Below the pieces are notes generated by a model that was not told the DNA's origin, did no database searches, and saw only the letters and a list, made by a program, of their open reading frames with translations. Positions 43,801 through 54,064 of a stretch of DNA of 64,000 nucleotides are shown piece by piece (position 1 is the stretch's first letter; each line of letters opens with the position of its first letter). Source of the DNA: Acanthopleura granulata (taxonomy: Eukaryota; Mollusca; Polyplacophora; Chitonida; Chitonidae); contig JABBOT010000027.1 of assembly GCA_016165875.1 (NCBI GenBank), forward strand, positions 2,085,939-2,149,938. Direction: 5' to 3'. A program made the position numbers and the translations under genes.

Positions 43801-46800
43801 CACTTTGCAGTATTTCAACGAGCAAGCTTCTTGATCATTTCATGTTATAAATTGACATATATAATTAACTTACAAACACAAGCCTTACTAGCAGCTTACT
43901 ACAGTCTCAGGTGACTAGAGTGTTCCATGCTTGGAACAATTACGTCACAGCTTTAGACAGAATGGCTGCGTTTCATGCTAGTCGATGGAGCTCCGTCAAA
44001 TGTCAGTGTCAGCTGTTGTAATAGCTGTTAGAAAAAAATACTTCACCAAAATAAACATAATATTGTGCAACCTTTTTGGCAAACTTAGCTTAGAACATGC
44101 ACTGTCTTTCACTTTAAACACTGTATATAATTTGAAATTTCATCCATGTTTAAAATTACCTTTTTTTCTGATTCTGAGTGTTGTACTGATTTTAGACAGG
44201 TGTTTTGAAGTTTGTCTTTAAGCATAATTAGTCTTTATAGGGTGTGACTAAGTATACATATTTGTAAAGTAATAAACTGGGGTTAATTAAGTGTTTCAAA
44301 CACTTTTATGATCATTTAGTTTAATGAGCCATTCATACAAAACGCAGGATTCATGCTTGAAAACACTGAGTTTTGAAGCAATCCGCAGTAGCCCAGTGCC
44401 AGTATGGGAGATAACTCCTAGCAGCTAAATAGCCAGGTTCATTTATGTGTAGCATGTTTATTAAGTGTGAGCAAGCTTCAAAAGTGAAGTGAAGTACTCA
44501 TTAAATTGGTAAGTCCCTTTGCATTGACTGTAATGATCTGATCAAAGCATGTACAAGATGATTCATATTCCAGAGTTACATTTCAAGAGGATTTATTACC
44601 ACTGCCATCTATGCCTGAGGCCTTGGCAAAAATTTTCACACTCTACCAGATGAAACTTCAGCTGACCTGTTCTTTGAGAATGATTGAAAAAAAACAACAC
44701 TGACCTAGAGAATTTACCGAAAGAGGACTTTGATTTTGTACACGTGTGTATATAGGAAAGTATCAAGAATTGCTTCTTTTCATTTGAAAACACGTTGTGG
44801 CAGCTGCAACATTTGGGGAATATTAAATTCTACAAAAAAAGACCCCATCCACAAATTTATTAATCAAAAGGACACCTGTGATCACTCACCTTCACAGAAG
44901 ACTTTAGTCAGAGCACCATCATCCCTGTACCAGATGTGCGGATGCTCAATCACAGTGGCCCTGTGAAAACCATACAAGCACACAGCAGGTAAGTATAGAC
45001 AAAATCTGTGGTTGGGACTGTCCATTAAATATCTTGTAACCTTACAGATCTGACCAAGTGTTTACTTCTTCTTTCTCAGAGATTACAGTGTGTACATGTC
45101 ACATGTTTCTTTGAAGAAAGCGGAATCAATGAAGATCAATATTAAAAGCCTTTTCTACATTTTTAAAAAATAATAACGCCACAACAAACACAGTGTTCTA
45201 AGAACAAAATTACTATGTCTCACACGACAGTGAATGTACTACACACCGAAAGATTTACAGTGTAATAAACCAGACCAAAGTTTATGTGAACATCTGTGTC
45301 TTCCTGGCCATCCCACACTGTGACTGTCTCAGCGGTGTGCCACTCACTGTACTGAAGCTTCATTTCCTCATCTCAACTCATGTCATACAGGGAAACATAC
45401 ATCCAAACCATTCCCACCTTTATGTTAAAGCAAACTGAGACCAACATTTTGATCTCTTCCTGATTCATTTACTTAATTACTTCATTGGTGTTTTATGCCG
45501 TACTCAAGAACATTTCACTTACTTACGACAACAGCCAGCATTTGGTGAAAACCGGGCAGAGCCTGGGGGAAACCCACGACCATCCGCAGGTTGCAGGCGG
45601 ACCGTCTCACATATGACTTGAGAGGAAGCCAACCTGAGCTAGGCTTGAACACACAGTGATCACATTGGTGAGAGGCACCTGGGTCATTACACTGCACTAG
45701 TGTGCTTACCCCCTTCGCCATGGAGGTCCATCATTAATTAAGGAGCACCCTGTACAGATTAATACTTTCAAGACAAGAGATATGATTATTAAATCTAACA
45801 TTACAGTTCAGAAAAATATCACTCAGCAGTAGACCAAGAAACCAAAGCAGTAGTACTGATAGTTACAAGTAAGGGTTTTTATTCATTCTACTTTTGTCAT
45901 ATAAGGTATATTTAGGAGATAAAAGTTCTCTGATTGGACTGCCTAATTTTAGGGCTTAAGAAAAAAAAGTACAACTTCTCTGTGTCTTACACAGATCTAA
46001 CTATGTGTTTGGAAATGATTGCGTCTCAGAGCTCTGTATACAACAGTGTGGCTGATGACAAGCCTATAGGATCACACACAGGAATACCTGTATTGTGAGA
46101 TTGATATCTAAACCAATTAACAGAGACAAACGGTCCATGATCAAAGAAATGTCACAGCTACAAAGCCGTACATTGGCATGTGAAGGGACCTACCCAAACA
46201 TTAGTCGCCAGTTACATTACGACGCTTACGTATGTCCACAGCAATTTGCCACAGTGCTCATTTTCCTCTCGGATGTATAGTTATCAAGAACAAAGCTTCC
46301 AGAAAAACAAAAGGTAAAAAAAGTCCTAAAAAGTCAAGAATTTGGTGAATAACTTGTCTGTATTATGTCAGAGAGTCTCAAGCTAACAGGAAAATAACTG
46401 TCATCCAATTAGTCTGTCTTAGCCAGTCTGCTGTTTTTATAGTGTGTCTGAGACAAAGAAACAGTAAGATGCAGGCAGGGATGAGCTGAGGTAATATACT
46501 GTACTCAAGAAACACAGTAGAGAGACTGGATGGTATACCTGAAGTTATCACACTGACACATCGATACATGTAGCAAACAAACTGAATTCAAAATCCCCAG
46601 GAAAAAAGGCCTAGTATATGTTTTAGGGGAACATTAATTATCGTTTCATTTAATTAGTCTGAGGTATATAATCAGTGCAGGATGTGATAAACTTCATGTG
46701 CCATTTCTTTTGATCATAAGTAGAGATATCATTTCTTGCAGACCTATGTTTAGAGCAACATCTGTGCTGTATATTTATGAACGATGATTCCTTAATTCTA

Positions 46801-49800
46801 TAGGCCTGAGACAATATTTGTGCTGATGACCTATGGTTTGGCTCCCCTAGTTTTCTGTGTTTACAAATGTACCTGGTGACTACCGCATAAGCGAAACAAT
46901 CTTGAGTGCGCTGTACAACATTGCCACCATTCACAGGCCACCCCTATTCACACGAACAACAGATAGTCCCACAGACAGATAGTCTGGTTGTTGGGAACTG
47001 TGTATTGAATCAAATGGTGTATCTATATGGTGTTATCGCCATCTGTGATAAACAGGTTTGTGCTAACACTCAGCCTCAACATTTCCAGTGATAAATGCTC
47101 TCCACAGAGCAAATTTGATGAAAGGCTTCAGCCTGAGCGATACAAACACACTCCAGTTCTGTATGACTACATATTACACAGTGCTAGCCTGCCAGTGAGT
47201 AGGCCTGTAGATCCTGTGATCTTCCTGTGCCCTTGTTACCCAGTACCTGCCATCGTAAGACATGTCACACCTAGCGTCGCATACTACTAGATGTACAATA
47301 GCTGACTTCACCAACAAATCACGGGAAACAATTAGGCCACTGATTCTATCCCTATTTCATGTACTCTCTAATCATTTATTTATCTATTTGATCTGTGTTT
47401 TAATAAGACGGTGGACAGCATTATGATTGGAGGAAAGTGGCCTGAGCCTGGGCGAAATCCATGACCATCTGCAGGTTGCTGGCGGACCTACCCACGTATA
47501 ATCTCTAATTAAAACAAGGCAATGGGTTCCTAACATACAACTATGTGAAGTCCTTTTGTTTATGTAATTAAATTTCTTGGAAATTTTGACATTTGTAATA
47601 TAAATGTACAATTTCTGACAAAAATAAAAAAACCCATTTCATTAGTGTAATTTTTTTCTTTTACAACAAGCCTTCCTTCAAAGCTGATCTCTTTGACAAG
47701 TTAGCCACAAACACAGAACAACACACTATGCAGGAGTTCTGTCCACATCACTCTGGGGAAATGGTTCTACTGATACCATCAGGTCTAAGTCCCAGCCAGC
47801 CAGAGCACCTGGGAAAACTGTACTGCTACAGGTAAAGCACACTCAACAAACCTTGCAGTTTCTGTGGTGGTCAAACTATGGTCCCACACAGCTACTATAG
47901 GTGAAAGTCATCTACCATTAATCAAAAACCAACAAGTTTGTCACAATACCTTGGGAAACCATGCTATTATATGTTGCACAAAATGCAAAGGGTCCCATAG
48001 GAGTCCTACCCTGCCACACTCCCTCATGACACTGTAAGCCAAATAAAATCTAAAAAAAAAACATAACACAAAGGGAAGCATCCTCACAGAAGCCCCACCC
48101 AGTCACAACCCTACTGGAGCCCCATCCAGCCACAACGCTGCTGGAAACTGTTCTGCTCCAGGTCAGACAACAGCAAACCCCACAGGAGCCCCACCCAGGC
48201 ACAGCACCTAAGGACACTCTTCTACTATAGGTCAGTCAACAGCAAATCCTATAGGAGACCCAACCAGCCACAGCACCTAGGGATTGTTCTACTATAGACC
48301 TGACAACAACAAGCCCTGCAGGAGCCCCACCCATCCATAGCACCAAGGGACTGTTCTACTATAACTTGTTTATAATACTATATACTATAACTTGTTCTAG
48401 TGTTCTACTATAGGTCAGACAACAACAAACCCTGCAGGAGCCCCACCCAGCCACAGCACCTTGGGAAACTGTTCCACTATAGATCACACAACAACAAACC
48501 CAACAGGATTCTCAAACTTAACACTAGTTATTTTTTCAATCTAGGTTTTACCTCTTTTTTTCACACTCAGCTTCACATGACACCTGTCATATTTTTTTTC
48601 ACTAAATATGATATTTTAAATTATAACCTGACAAAACTGTACATTTAATCATCAGATTAAAATTCTGTATATTAATGCCCTATTCCCTCTGTAGACATCA
48701 ACATCTGTGACTACGCCTTTACCACAGCTATCTGCTTTAGCCAGTTAATTCATAACACTTTGATACTATGTCAACAACACAAAAACTGTCATTACAGGAA
48801 AGTAAAAGTTTATACCTTGAAATAAACTGTCATGTATGGGTCTGACAGTTTGGCCAACTTCCCAAAAAAATATCAGCAGTTATTACTGGTGTGTTAATCA
48901 CATGATGTGGAATATATAGTGAAGCAGTCTGACAACATATTAAATATGTAAATGAGTTAGTGTTGCTCAGGTCATTCTAGGCCATAAGGGATTTTATGCA
49001 GATAAACGAAGAGTTGGCAAATGAGCAATTTCCCAACACAGTTCTAACATATATATTTTTAGGTAATAAAACATGCAAAACACCACATAAAAATGGGTTT
49101 GACAATCCAAACATTCACCAAGACTTGGCATGCTTTAGGCAAGACAACATGAACACAATAAAAAAAAATCCACGTGTTGTCATGAAATGCAAGAGATTTA
49201 CACCAGCGTGATTACTACTAACCTGAAATACATTAATACTAATACATTTTTTACTACACTTCCTGAAGCTGTATGTGTTACTTGCAGATTTAACTCTGCT
49301 GAAATCCTCATGTTGTAGAGGTATCATTTTCAGATGAACTGCATATAAACCCTGCCTGAATGTTGTGGCCCATCCTAACTGTAACATATTCATGATAAAA
49401 CATTTCAAGAATTTTCTTCAGATTTACAGTAGGTTAAAAAATATCCCCATTGATTAGTATGAAATTTACCTGATTTACACAACAAATAACCATGAGTCCA
49501 GACTAACTACAGTCATCATTTTTTTCTTAAATATTTCACCACAGGTGTGTTGATTAAAGGTGGGTTTATACATCGTCTGAAAAGACCAAAACGATCACAC
49601 TGAGAAATCATATTTAAACTTCACAAAGAGATTAATGGGAATGGAATTTGTCTGCGTGTATGTTACCTGCTCTTTGAAAACTGATTTATAAAGATTTTCA
49701 CACATGTGAACAAATCCCAGAAGGCCTCTAGAGCGGTATAGGCTGTCTTAATACAGGCAATAAGATTGTAGCACTGGATGTTTACTATGTGTTTCAATCA

Positions 49801-52800
49801 AACATTGAGAAGCATTTCAAGACTTTGGTTTTCAAAATCCAGATATGTGAGCCTGCTTTCATCCATTGATGGCTGTAAAAAAAAAGCTCAAGCACGATTT
49901 CATGCTTAAACATCTCATCCCAATAAGAGATATACAGTTCTGCTTGTGTAATAATGTATGCAGAGAAAAAGCTTGTGAGTAAAACTTGCCTACAGGAACT
50001 ACACCATGAACCATGGCAGGCAGTGTGTAAATATTGTGCTAAGCAAATGGACTTCCTAAAGCCTGAAAACATGACTGCATAATCTTTTATTACAGTTCAG
50101 CAGTGCTATTAAATTATATCCATTCAGTGGAACATGGTTCAATTTTCCAGTGAGCTTCTGTACTTTCAGCTATATCAATGAACTATTCACCCTACAGTAC
50201 CCACTAATTGGCACTTCTAGTCTACCCAGATGAACCTATATCTTAAGGCCAGGCAATACATTCCACATTGCCATTCCTTGTAACCTATACTAAGGTACAT
50301 GTATGTAGGTAATACTGGGACATGTGAAGCATGCTGGAGATCCAAACTATCTCCTGTATATATATATATATATGCGGTTATATACCAGTATAAGATAGTT
50401 CTGTGTGGACACCAGGCCAGGCACATTCACTTCTCACACAAGCAAGGACCATAAATTGCACTCTGTACTATTGTAGTGTATATACAAGTGCACATGTATG
50501 TTGAGTTTTGTTTTAAAAGAGTTTTTATTATGTTTCAGTCAAACACAATAGTCATTCTTTGTGAATACAATTTCCATCAAAGAACAAGCTGTCCTTTTTA
50601 TAGAAAGACTGGACTTGCAATCTTCTTAAATTCCACATACAGTATCAATGGGATCACATAAACATCAGATTTCAGAAATGCTTTGTAGCCTTTTGAAGGC
50701 AGAGAATCTAGGTGACTGAATGTTTTTATCAAATGTGTCATATGAAATATAGATATGTATACACATAGTAGTATACAATAAAATTCTGCATATGAAAACA
50801 CTTCAGACAAAAGTCTTTGCAATTCTTTATCTTTGAAGATTTTGAGCATGGCCAAGAAATAGTTTGGAAATATATTACATAAACAGAATTTCTCCTTAAC
50901 TGCTATATTTATGTAAACAGTTGGTAAACAGAACTCTTCCTTGCTATGTCCCCTAAATAGAATTTCTCCCTGCTATATTACATAAACATAAAGATCCCTG
51001 CATTATGTAAGCGGAACTGATCCTTGCAACATTACAGTCCTGTCTTGCTATATTGTGTAGGTTGAATTGATCCTTGCAACATTACAGTCCTTTCTTGCTA
51101 TATTGTGTAGGCTGAATTGATCCTTGCAACATTACAGTCCTTTCTTGCTATATTGTGTAGGTTGAATTGATCCTTGCAGCATTACAGTCCTTTCTTGCTA
51201 TATTGTGAAGGTTGAATTGATCCTTGCTATAATGCATGAACAGAATTAATCCATACCCTAAATGAACAGACCATCAAATGAAGAATGAACAAGCAACAAC
51301 ATAACAAGATATTAATATGACTTTCAGCATCACCACTTGCCCTGAGCTTCCACACATTATTTAAACAATTTGCTTTTACTCTGGTGACCATGTGTATTAC
51401 AGTCTCACCTGAGTTCAACACATCCTCCGCCAGCAGAGGGCGCCACCCACATGAGCGACACCTCCTCCTTCTCTTTACTCAGAGTCTGGTGCACCATGAC
51501 AGTATGGGAGCAATCCTCTGCCTCCTTGGCTATATCATCATCAAATGTCTGTAAACACGCAAGTAAGACATATCTTCATTCACTCCATTGATGTGCCATT
51601 TTTCTGGGAGTCATTTTTGAGCATTACTGAACAGATTGAGTGCACTTTTTGATATTATAAAGACTAACAGGCATTTATGATATATTACACAGATAGATAC
51701 ACATGCCGTGAGATGGAATTTCGTGTGACTGTGCACTGACCGATGGAAACCAAGAATCCCCTTGTGAGGTACAACAAAGTTCACTGTGCCATCTGTGCCA
51801 TATTGCTGTACGATGCTAGAAGATGTGCTTCTGGAAAGTGCAATACTACAGACATTGGGGATCTACACCTGGGGTAATATCATACAAAATCTGTCATGCA
51901 GAGTACTCTTCTTTTGCCCATCCTGGAAGGGTTAATTGCTGGTGCTGTAATACAATACATAGGTACAGGTTCAATGGATGCAGTCAGCACTTGTCATTTT
52001 CAGAGTTCTCCCATTGCCATGCCAATTTGGTATGTGTCAAGTCAGCATAAGACAGATGGTGTTTGTTACGAATGGAACTCTTTCATCCTCATTCCTATTT
52101 AACTAAAGGTGTAATAGAAAGCTACAGGAGCAGGTCTCTGTACACCCTGCTTATATTAAGTCACATGGACCTTTACCCAGCCAGCACATGCTGGTCTGAT
52201 TACAGCACACAGAACTTATTATATGTATTTGACGACTCTTACATTAATTTGACATTTTTTTCTTTCGTGAGAAAACCCGGCCGAGTTTTGAGTTTGGCTA
52301 AGGGTCAGCTGTAGCTTGAGGGTGGCATACATAAACTAGCAGCTTGCTAAATGCAGCATAGTTACACAGCGGCAGGGTGAACATGGCATCAGTCTGTGAA
52401 GAGGAGCTTAATGCTTACCCCAGGCAACCAATAAAAACTGTATGCTTCTTAACCAACAGGAAAACACACCTCACTTGGGGGGTGAGAAAAAAACCATGAC
52501 ACCTCTAATAGCATAATTTTCTGGAGCCAAGAAAAGAATAAGGAAGGCTTGGTATTAAACTGGCTATGTGGTTATCCCAGTTATTAGTTGCCATTAACTT
52601 CGCAAGTATCTCAAGGAAATCACTGCTTACAACGACCTAATTGCCACGTGAATAGTTTTCCATTTACACAAGAAATATGTCAGCAAAAATGCAAGTGTCA
52701 ATTTAGAGTGGATATTTTGCTGCAGCTTTTTGTCGCCTTTGACAGTGAAGTTACTGGTGGGGCTATAGTATCTCGCCTGGGTCTGGCAAACTATAGCTAC

Positions 52801-54064
52801 CTTTCTGTTAAGGGCAACTTTTATTCCTTATATCTCCTTGCCCTCTTGTTACTTATGCGTAACTTTGTGGGTAACATAAACAAATACATGTATAATATCA
52901 TTTCAAACAAAAAGAATACTGTAAATTCAGCAGATTTAACTATTATTTAGACATTTCACTCTGATCTACTGATGAAATTAATCCCACACCTTGTACAATC
53001 ACACCCAAACATTTATGGAGGGAGATGTTGCAAATTCAGTGGATACTATATGTGCCAGTATAATCATTGCCCTTGCGAGTAGTTAACGTAAATCTAGTCT
53101 GATTTAAGGTGAGTTGTAATGACGGCCAGACTAATGTCTTTATGATAAATTATCAATAATTTTTGGGCCACGTTTTCCATAATGTCTATGTACATGCAGA
53201 TGAAGACTTACAGAATAAAAATATCATATATATCTGACAGGTCACATCTACATCATGCTAATTAAGCCCACATGTTACTGGGTGAAGTTTCTGATTTAAG
53301 TTCATTACCCTTACATGGTACATTTCTATTTTCTTCAGGATGTCCTCCACAAATTATCTGTGATTTAGGGTAAACAGGATGTGTATATTATACAAAGCTG
53401 TTGCCATGGTCCAGTTCAATTGGAAGAGACTTTTTCATTCAAAGAATCAAGAAAATGTAAAAGATTGATTTTCATGGAGAAAATTTATTCCTTGTCACAG
53501 ACATTCATATCTTTTCAAAGGGATTCTACTAATTATATTTAGCTTCATCAGGTCACTAAAGACAGCCACAAGTGTAGAAGATACCAGTAGTCAACTTTCT
53601 AAAGGAAGCAACAGACATTGCAGCTCTACCAGGCTTACCCATAGATTATGATCTCCTGAGGATGAGCCACAGATCCTTACTACTGCCTGCAGCAGTATTT
53701 CACCATCATACTGTGCTCTCCCTCTCAGTGTGACGTTGGCATCAATAAAACATTTATTTCTGTAGATCCACATGTCTAAGCTGTTCTTTGTCCCATGTTT
53801 TGTTGTAGACAATACTTTAATCACAAATGTTGTTTCTTCCTAATTAACATTCTTGTTATGATAGCTGGAGACGACAGACTGAGACAGTTAAATAATGAAC
53901 ATACATGTGTATGCAGAAATGGAGGGACAATCTTCTGAATGGGCAGGAGTCAGTGTATACCTTGAAGGTTCCGATGGTGACATTTTCTGACTTGGCACCC
54001 TGTGGGACTGCAACCAGCATGAAACCTCGGAAGTGTTGGCCAGGGTAGGTTCCATTGATCACCA
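31640..54064 (-). CDS. SPON1: F-spondin-like secreted matrix protein, C-terminal twelve coding exons (spliced span)
   Basis: Exons in coding order: 54064-53961, 51548-51409, 44960-44890, 42647-42516, 41149-40998, 37985-37844, 36922-36816, 36049-35785, 35251-34766, 33504-33334, 32973-32350, 31845-31640. All junctions keep frame; all are GT-AG but one GC-AG. Domains in order: Reeler (C-terminal part), Spondin_N, a Met/Lys linker, TSP1, basic linker, TSP1, Kunitz, Met/Lys/Gln repeats, TSP1, TSP1. F-spondins are extracellular matrix proteins that guide axons and cell adhesion. A Kunitz domain among the TSP1 repeats is known from invertebrate spondins. There are four TSP1 repeats against six in vertebrate SPON1. 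The signal peptide and Reeler start are not in view. Confidence 0.9.
31890..32131 (-). mobile_element. SINE family 1, near full length, inverted
   Basis: TTTATTTTAATTTCTGTCTTTACCG, AAGAATATTTCACCTATATGAC, CCAGCATTATGGTGGGAGGAAACCC, GAGAGGAAGCCAGCGTGAGCTGG, then a tRNA-like end GCACTAACCACTTTGGCCACAGAAGC. It sits in the intron between F-spondin exons 11 and 12, in the same orientation as the gene. Confidence 0.88.
32350..32973 (-). CDS. SPON1: F-spondin exon 11: Met/Lys/Gln repeat region and third TSP1
   Basis: Acceptor GATTATAAACAG, donor TGTG|GTAAGC; 624 bp, phase 1 at both ends. The first two-thirds encode five copies of a motif like ENLKLLMMKKQxMxxQ separated by acidic or Gln/Gly-rich spacers; this is likely helical and very rich in Met. 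A charged run (REREARAQREREEWERRRR) follows, then a TSP1 repeat (CMVTPWTDWTPCSVSCGKG) ending in a basic KKKKCRRRKC. Seventy-odd Met/Lys/Gln-rich residues in a secreted protein are unusual. Confidence 0.92.
33334..33504 (-). CDS. SPON1: F-spondin exon 10: Kunitz domain
   Basis: Acceptor TCTTCCAACAG, donor ATGG|GTGAGT; 171 bp, phase 1 at both ends, so the domain is a single symmetric exon. All six Kunitz cysteines are present (CSLR, GLCRG, RKC, TGC, EQC, QIC) with FPRWYYN between. The residue after the second cysteine, the usual P1 contact position, is Arg followed by Gly, which is compatible with inhibition of trypsin-like serine proteases. It is a matrix-protein domain here, not a stand-alone toxin. 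Confidence 0.95.
33505..34765. other. Intron between F-spondin exons 9 and 10
   Basis: No repeats or genes seen apart from a C-rich run near 33931-33965 (CCCCCAACCCCCTACCCCCACCCCCC on the plus strand). Confidence 0.5.
34766..35251 (-). CDS. SPON1: F-spondin exon 9: first two TSP1 repeats with a basic linker
   Basis: Acceptor ATGTTGCCAG, donor ACAG|GTCAGC; 486 bp, phase 1 at both ends. TSP1-1 has CATSEWADWTECTVTCGVG; TSP1-2 has CAMTPWSDWSPCSVSCGKG. Between them is a strongly basic linker (RQKGRGRRPNRKKNKKK), a likely heparan-sulfate contact or processing site (inference). Both TSP1 repeats keep WxxW and CSVxCG motifs. Confidence 0.95.
35785..36049 (-). CDS. SPON1: F-spondin exon 8: end of Spondin_N and Met/Lys linker
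   Basis: Acceptor TTATGTTTTCAG, donor AATCC|GTGAGT; 265 bp, phase 0 in and 1 out. It encodes SKNVKSQPPEKIHRITNTFP, a Pro-rich stretch, PVARLYLKRLYPRTDSIEC, an acidic run (EEDKEGQPDEDDDSPTDEE) and ELIAIMKKKMMMQKKI. This last motif resembles the repeats of exon 11. Confidence 0.93.
36816..36922 (-). CDS. SPON1: F-spondin exon 7: Spondin_N core (with GC donor)
   Basis: Acceptor GTTTTTGTCACAG; 107 bp, phase 1 in and 0 out. Encodes GLSGFDMCLPNCSWAHDQVI and FPWDAGTDSGVTYM. The Spondin_N signature PWDAGTDSGxTY is exact. The donor is ATG|GCAAGT, a GC donor: the frame into exon 8 (TCA AAA AAT) works only with this site. Confidence 0.93.
37075..37312 (-). mobile_element. SINE family 2 (tRNA-derived), inverted
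   Basis: On the minus strand it starts GGCCTGGTGGTTAGAGCGTCTGCCTCGAGGTCAGGAGAT, which resembles a tRNA head with the A-box region TGGTGGTTAGAGCG. It continues with CATACCAAAGACTATAAAT, AGGAAACTGGACTGG, ATGTCAGTATAATGTGACTAAGTGGGGTGTCAT and GTTCCAGTGG. I associate this family with molluscan genomes from memory. It sits in the intron between F-spondin exons 6 and 7. Confidence 0.75.
37600..37778 (-). mobile_element. SINE family 1, 5'-truncated, inverted
   Basis: TTTATTTATTTTTCAAGTGGTGTTTAACGCCATACGTAAGAATATTTCAC, CACCATTACGGTGG, GGGCAGAGCCCATGGAAACCCACGACC, then GAGAGGAAGCCAAC. It ends 66 bases from the splice donor of F-spondin exon 6. Confidence 0.88.
37844..37985 (-). CDS. SPON1: F-spondin exon 6: Spondin_N, PSPDW block
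   Basis: Acceptor TTTTCACTCACCAG, donor GTTG|GTAAGA; 142 bp, phase 0 in and 1 out. Encodes TSDIRTVVKTTSIFNLRETR followed by FTVDKKHHLFSFLSMLGPSP and DWCVG. The GPSPDW block is a hallmark of Spondin_N and joins correctly to GLSGFDMC in the next exon. Confidence 0.95.
39275..39978. repeat. Minisatellite, about 23-24 bp unit, about 29 copies
   Basis: Copies of GCACACACCAGCCTTAAATGTGA with variants. Located in the intron between F-spondin exons 5 and 6. Confidence 0.93.
40998..41149 (-). CDS. SPON1: F-spondin exon 5: Spondin_N
   Basis: Acceptor TTTCTTTGTCAG, donor CAT|GTGAGT; 152 bp, phase 1 in and 0 out. Encodes EPLLHWSNIVGASHNDNYRI, WAYGQYASPGVKQVCEFGYP and NTVEKELREH. The Spondin_N pattern W(S/T)xxIGASHxxxYxxWxYG is well kept. 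Confidence 0.95.
42056..42245 (-). mobile_element. SINE family 1, 5'-truncated, inverted
   Basis: TTTATTTATTAATTTATTTGATTGCTGTTTTACGCAGTATTCAAAAATATTTCACTTG, CAGCCAGCATTAAGG, GGGCAGAGCCCTGG, GGAGAGGAAGCAAGCTCTCACAGCGACC. The head is missing. It lies in the intron between F-spondin exons 4 and 5. Confidence 0.85.
42385..42480. mobile_element. Short palindromic element (MITE-like)
   Basis: Left end TTCATGAAGCGTACTTAG and right end CAGTGCACTTCATGAA are inverted matches (TTCATGAAGYGYACT). About 96 bp with an AAGTGTACTTTATATC interior. No duplication of the target was identified. Confidence 0.6.
42516..42647 (-). CDS. SPON1: F-spondin exon 4: linker and start of Spondin_N
   Basis: Acceptor TTATTTTGCAG, donor ATCT|GTAAGT; 132 bp, phase 1 at both ends. 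Encodes GQGDAAVHDPAPECCACGYA and SYKLTFENNWSHHNHPNDF then PPKI. CCACGxAxYxLTFxxxW is the start of Spondin_N. This frame is not the one with the longest open run, so a length-based reading would miss it. Confidence 0.93.
43148..43312. repeat. GAT/GAG-rich trinucleotide tract
   Basis: Irregular GATGATGAGGAGGAGGAT-type sequence in the intron between F-spondin exons 3 and 4. One plus-strand frame reads as an Asp/Glu run and another minus-strand frame as a Leu/Ile run; neither has splice or start support. Confidence 0.9.
43486..44118 (+). repeat. Dispersed promoter-like cassette, copy 2
   Basis: Second copy of 18103-18632, in the F-spondin intron between exons 3 and 4, antisense to the gene. It keeps ATTACGTCAC (43939-43948) and CAGAATGGCTGCGTTTCATGC. 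It also has an extra segment with a GGACCAATCAGAGAG CCAAT box (about 43652-43666). Both copies start a short frame at the same ATG (18493, 43962) with the same first six codons up to small changes (MAAFHA). Confidence 0.8.
44890..44960 (-). CDS. SPON1: F-spondin exon 3: end of Reeler domain
   Basis: Acceptor TATGGTTTTCACAG, donor GAAG|GTGAGT; 71 bp, phase 2 in and 1 out. Encodes ATVIEHPHIWYRDDGALTKV and FCE. The (R)ATVxExxxxxYxDxGxLTKxxCE pattern closes the Reeler domain of spondins. Confidence 0.93.
45465..45731 (-). mobile_element. SINE family 1, full length, inverted
   Basis: Starts with a tail TTACTTAATTACTTCATTGGTGTTTTATGCCGTACTC and ends with the tRNA-like head GTGCTTACCCCCTTCGCCATGGAGG. 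All middle blocks are present (CCAGCATTTGG, GGGCAGAGCCTGGGGGAAACCCACGACCATCCGCAGG, GAGAGGAAGCC). It lies in the intron between F-spondin exons 2 and 3. Confidence 0.9.
45732..47373. other. F-spondin intron 2-3, no feature seen
   Basis: No conserved exon or repeat family is apparent. Confidence 0.5.
47374..47505 (-). mobile_element. SINE family 1, internally deleted and truncated, inverted
   Basis: ATTTATTTATCTATTTGATCTGTGTTTTAATAAGACGGTGGACAGCATTATGATTGG, CTGAGCCTGGGCGAAATCCATGACCATCTGCAGGTTGCTGGCGGACC. About 30 bases near the tail are missing. Confidence 0.8.
47800..48510. repeat. Imperfect minisatellite, about 60-70 bp units
   Basis: Repeated phrases CAGGAGCCCCACCCAGCCACAGCACC, GGAAACTGTTCTACTATAGGTCAGACAACAACAAACCC, in at least five to seven loose copies with indels. 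In the long F-spondin intron between exons 2 and 3. Confidence 0.82.
48511..51014. other. F-spondin intron 2-3, continued
   Basis: AT-rich. A short (TA)n run lies at 50356-50372. No exon is supported. Confidence 0.5.
51015..51232. repeat. Minisatellite, 50 bp unit, four copies and a part
   Basis: TGATCCTTGC starts at 51018, 51068, 51118, 51168 and 51218, exactly 50 bp apart. The copies are nearly identical (AACATTACAGTCCTTTCTTGCTATATTGTGTAGGTTGAAT), so the array is young. It ends 177 bp from the donor of F-spondin exon 2. Confidence 0.95.
51409..51548 (-). CDS. SPON1: F-spondin exon 2: Reeler domain, middle
   Basis: Acceptor TGCGTGTTTACAG, donor CTCAG|GTGAGA; 140 bp, phase 0 in and 2 out. 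Encodes TFDDDIAKEAEDCSHTVMVH, QTLSKEKEEVSLMWVAPSAG and GGCVEL. The pattern DC...VTH...K..V...W.AP..G.GCV is that of Reeler domains, and the join to exon 3 restores Arg (R-ATVIEH). Confidence 0.94.
51549..53960. other. F-spondin intron 1-2
   Basis: Short frames only; no splice-supported exon. I see no repeat family here. Confidence 0.5.
53961..54064 (-). CDS. SPON1: F-spondin first visible exon: Reeler domain, early part
   Basis: Acceptor GTATGATTTCAG, donor AAG|GTATAC; 104 bp, phase 1 in and 0 out. Encodes VINGTYPGQHFRGFMLVAVP and QGAKSENVTIGTFK. The xFRGFMLxA block and the closing GTF are typical of the Reeler fold. The residue before VIN needs one base from an upstream exon, which I could not locate between 54065 and 64000. 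Confidence 0.93.
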
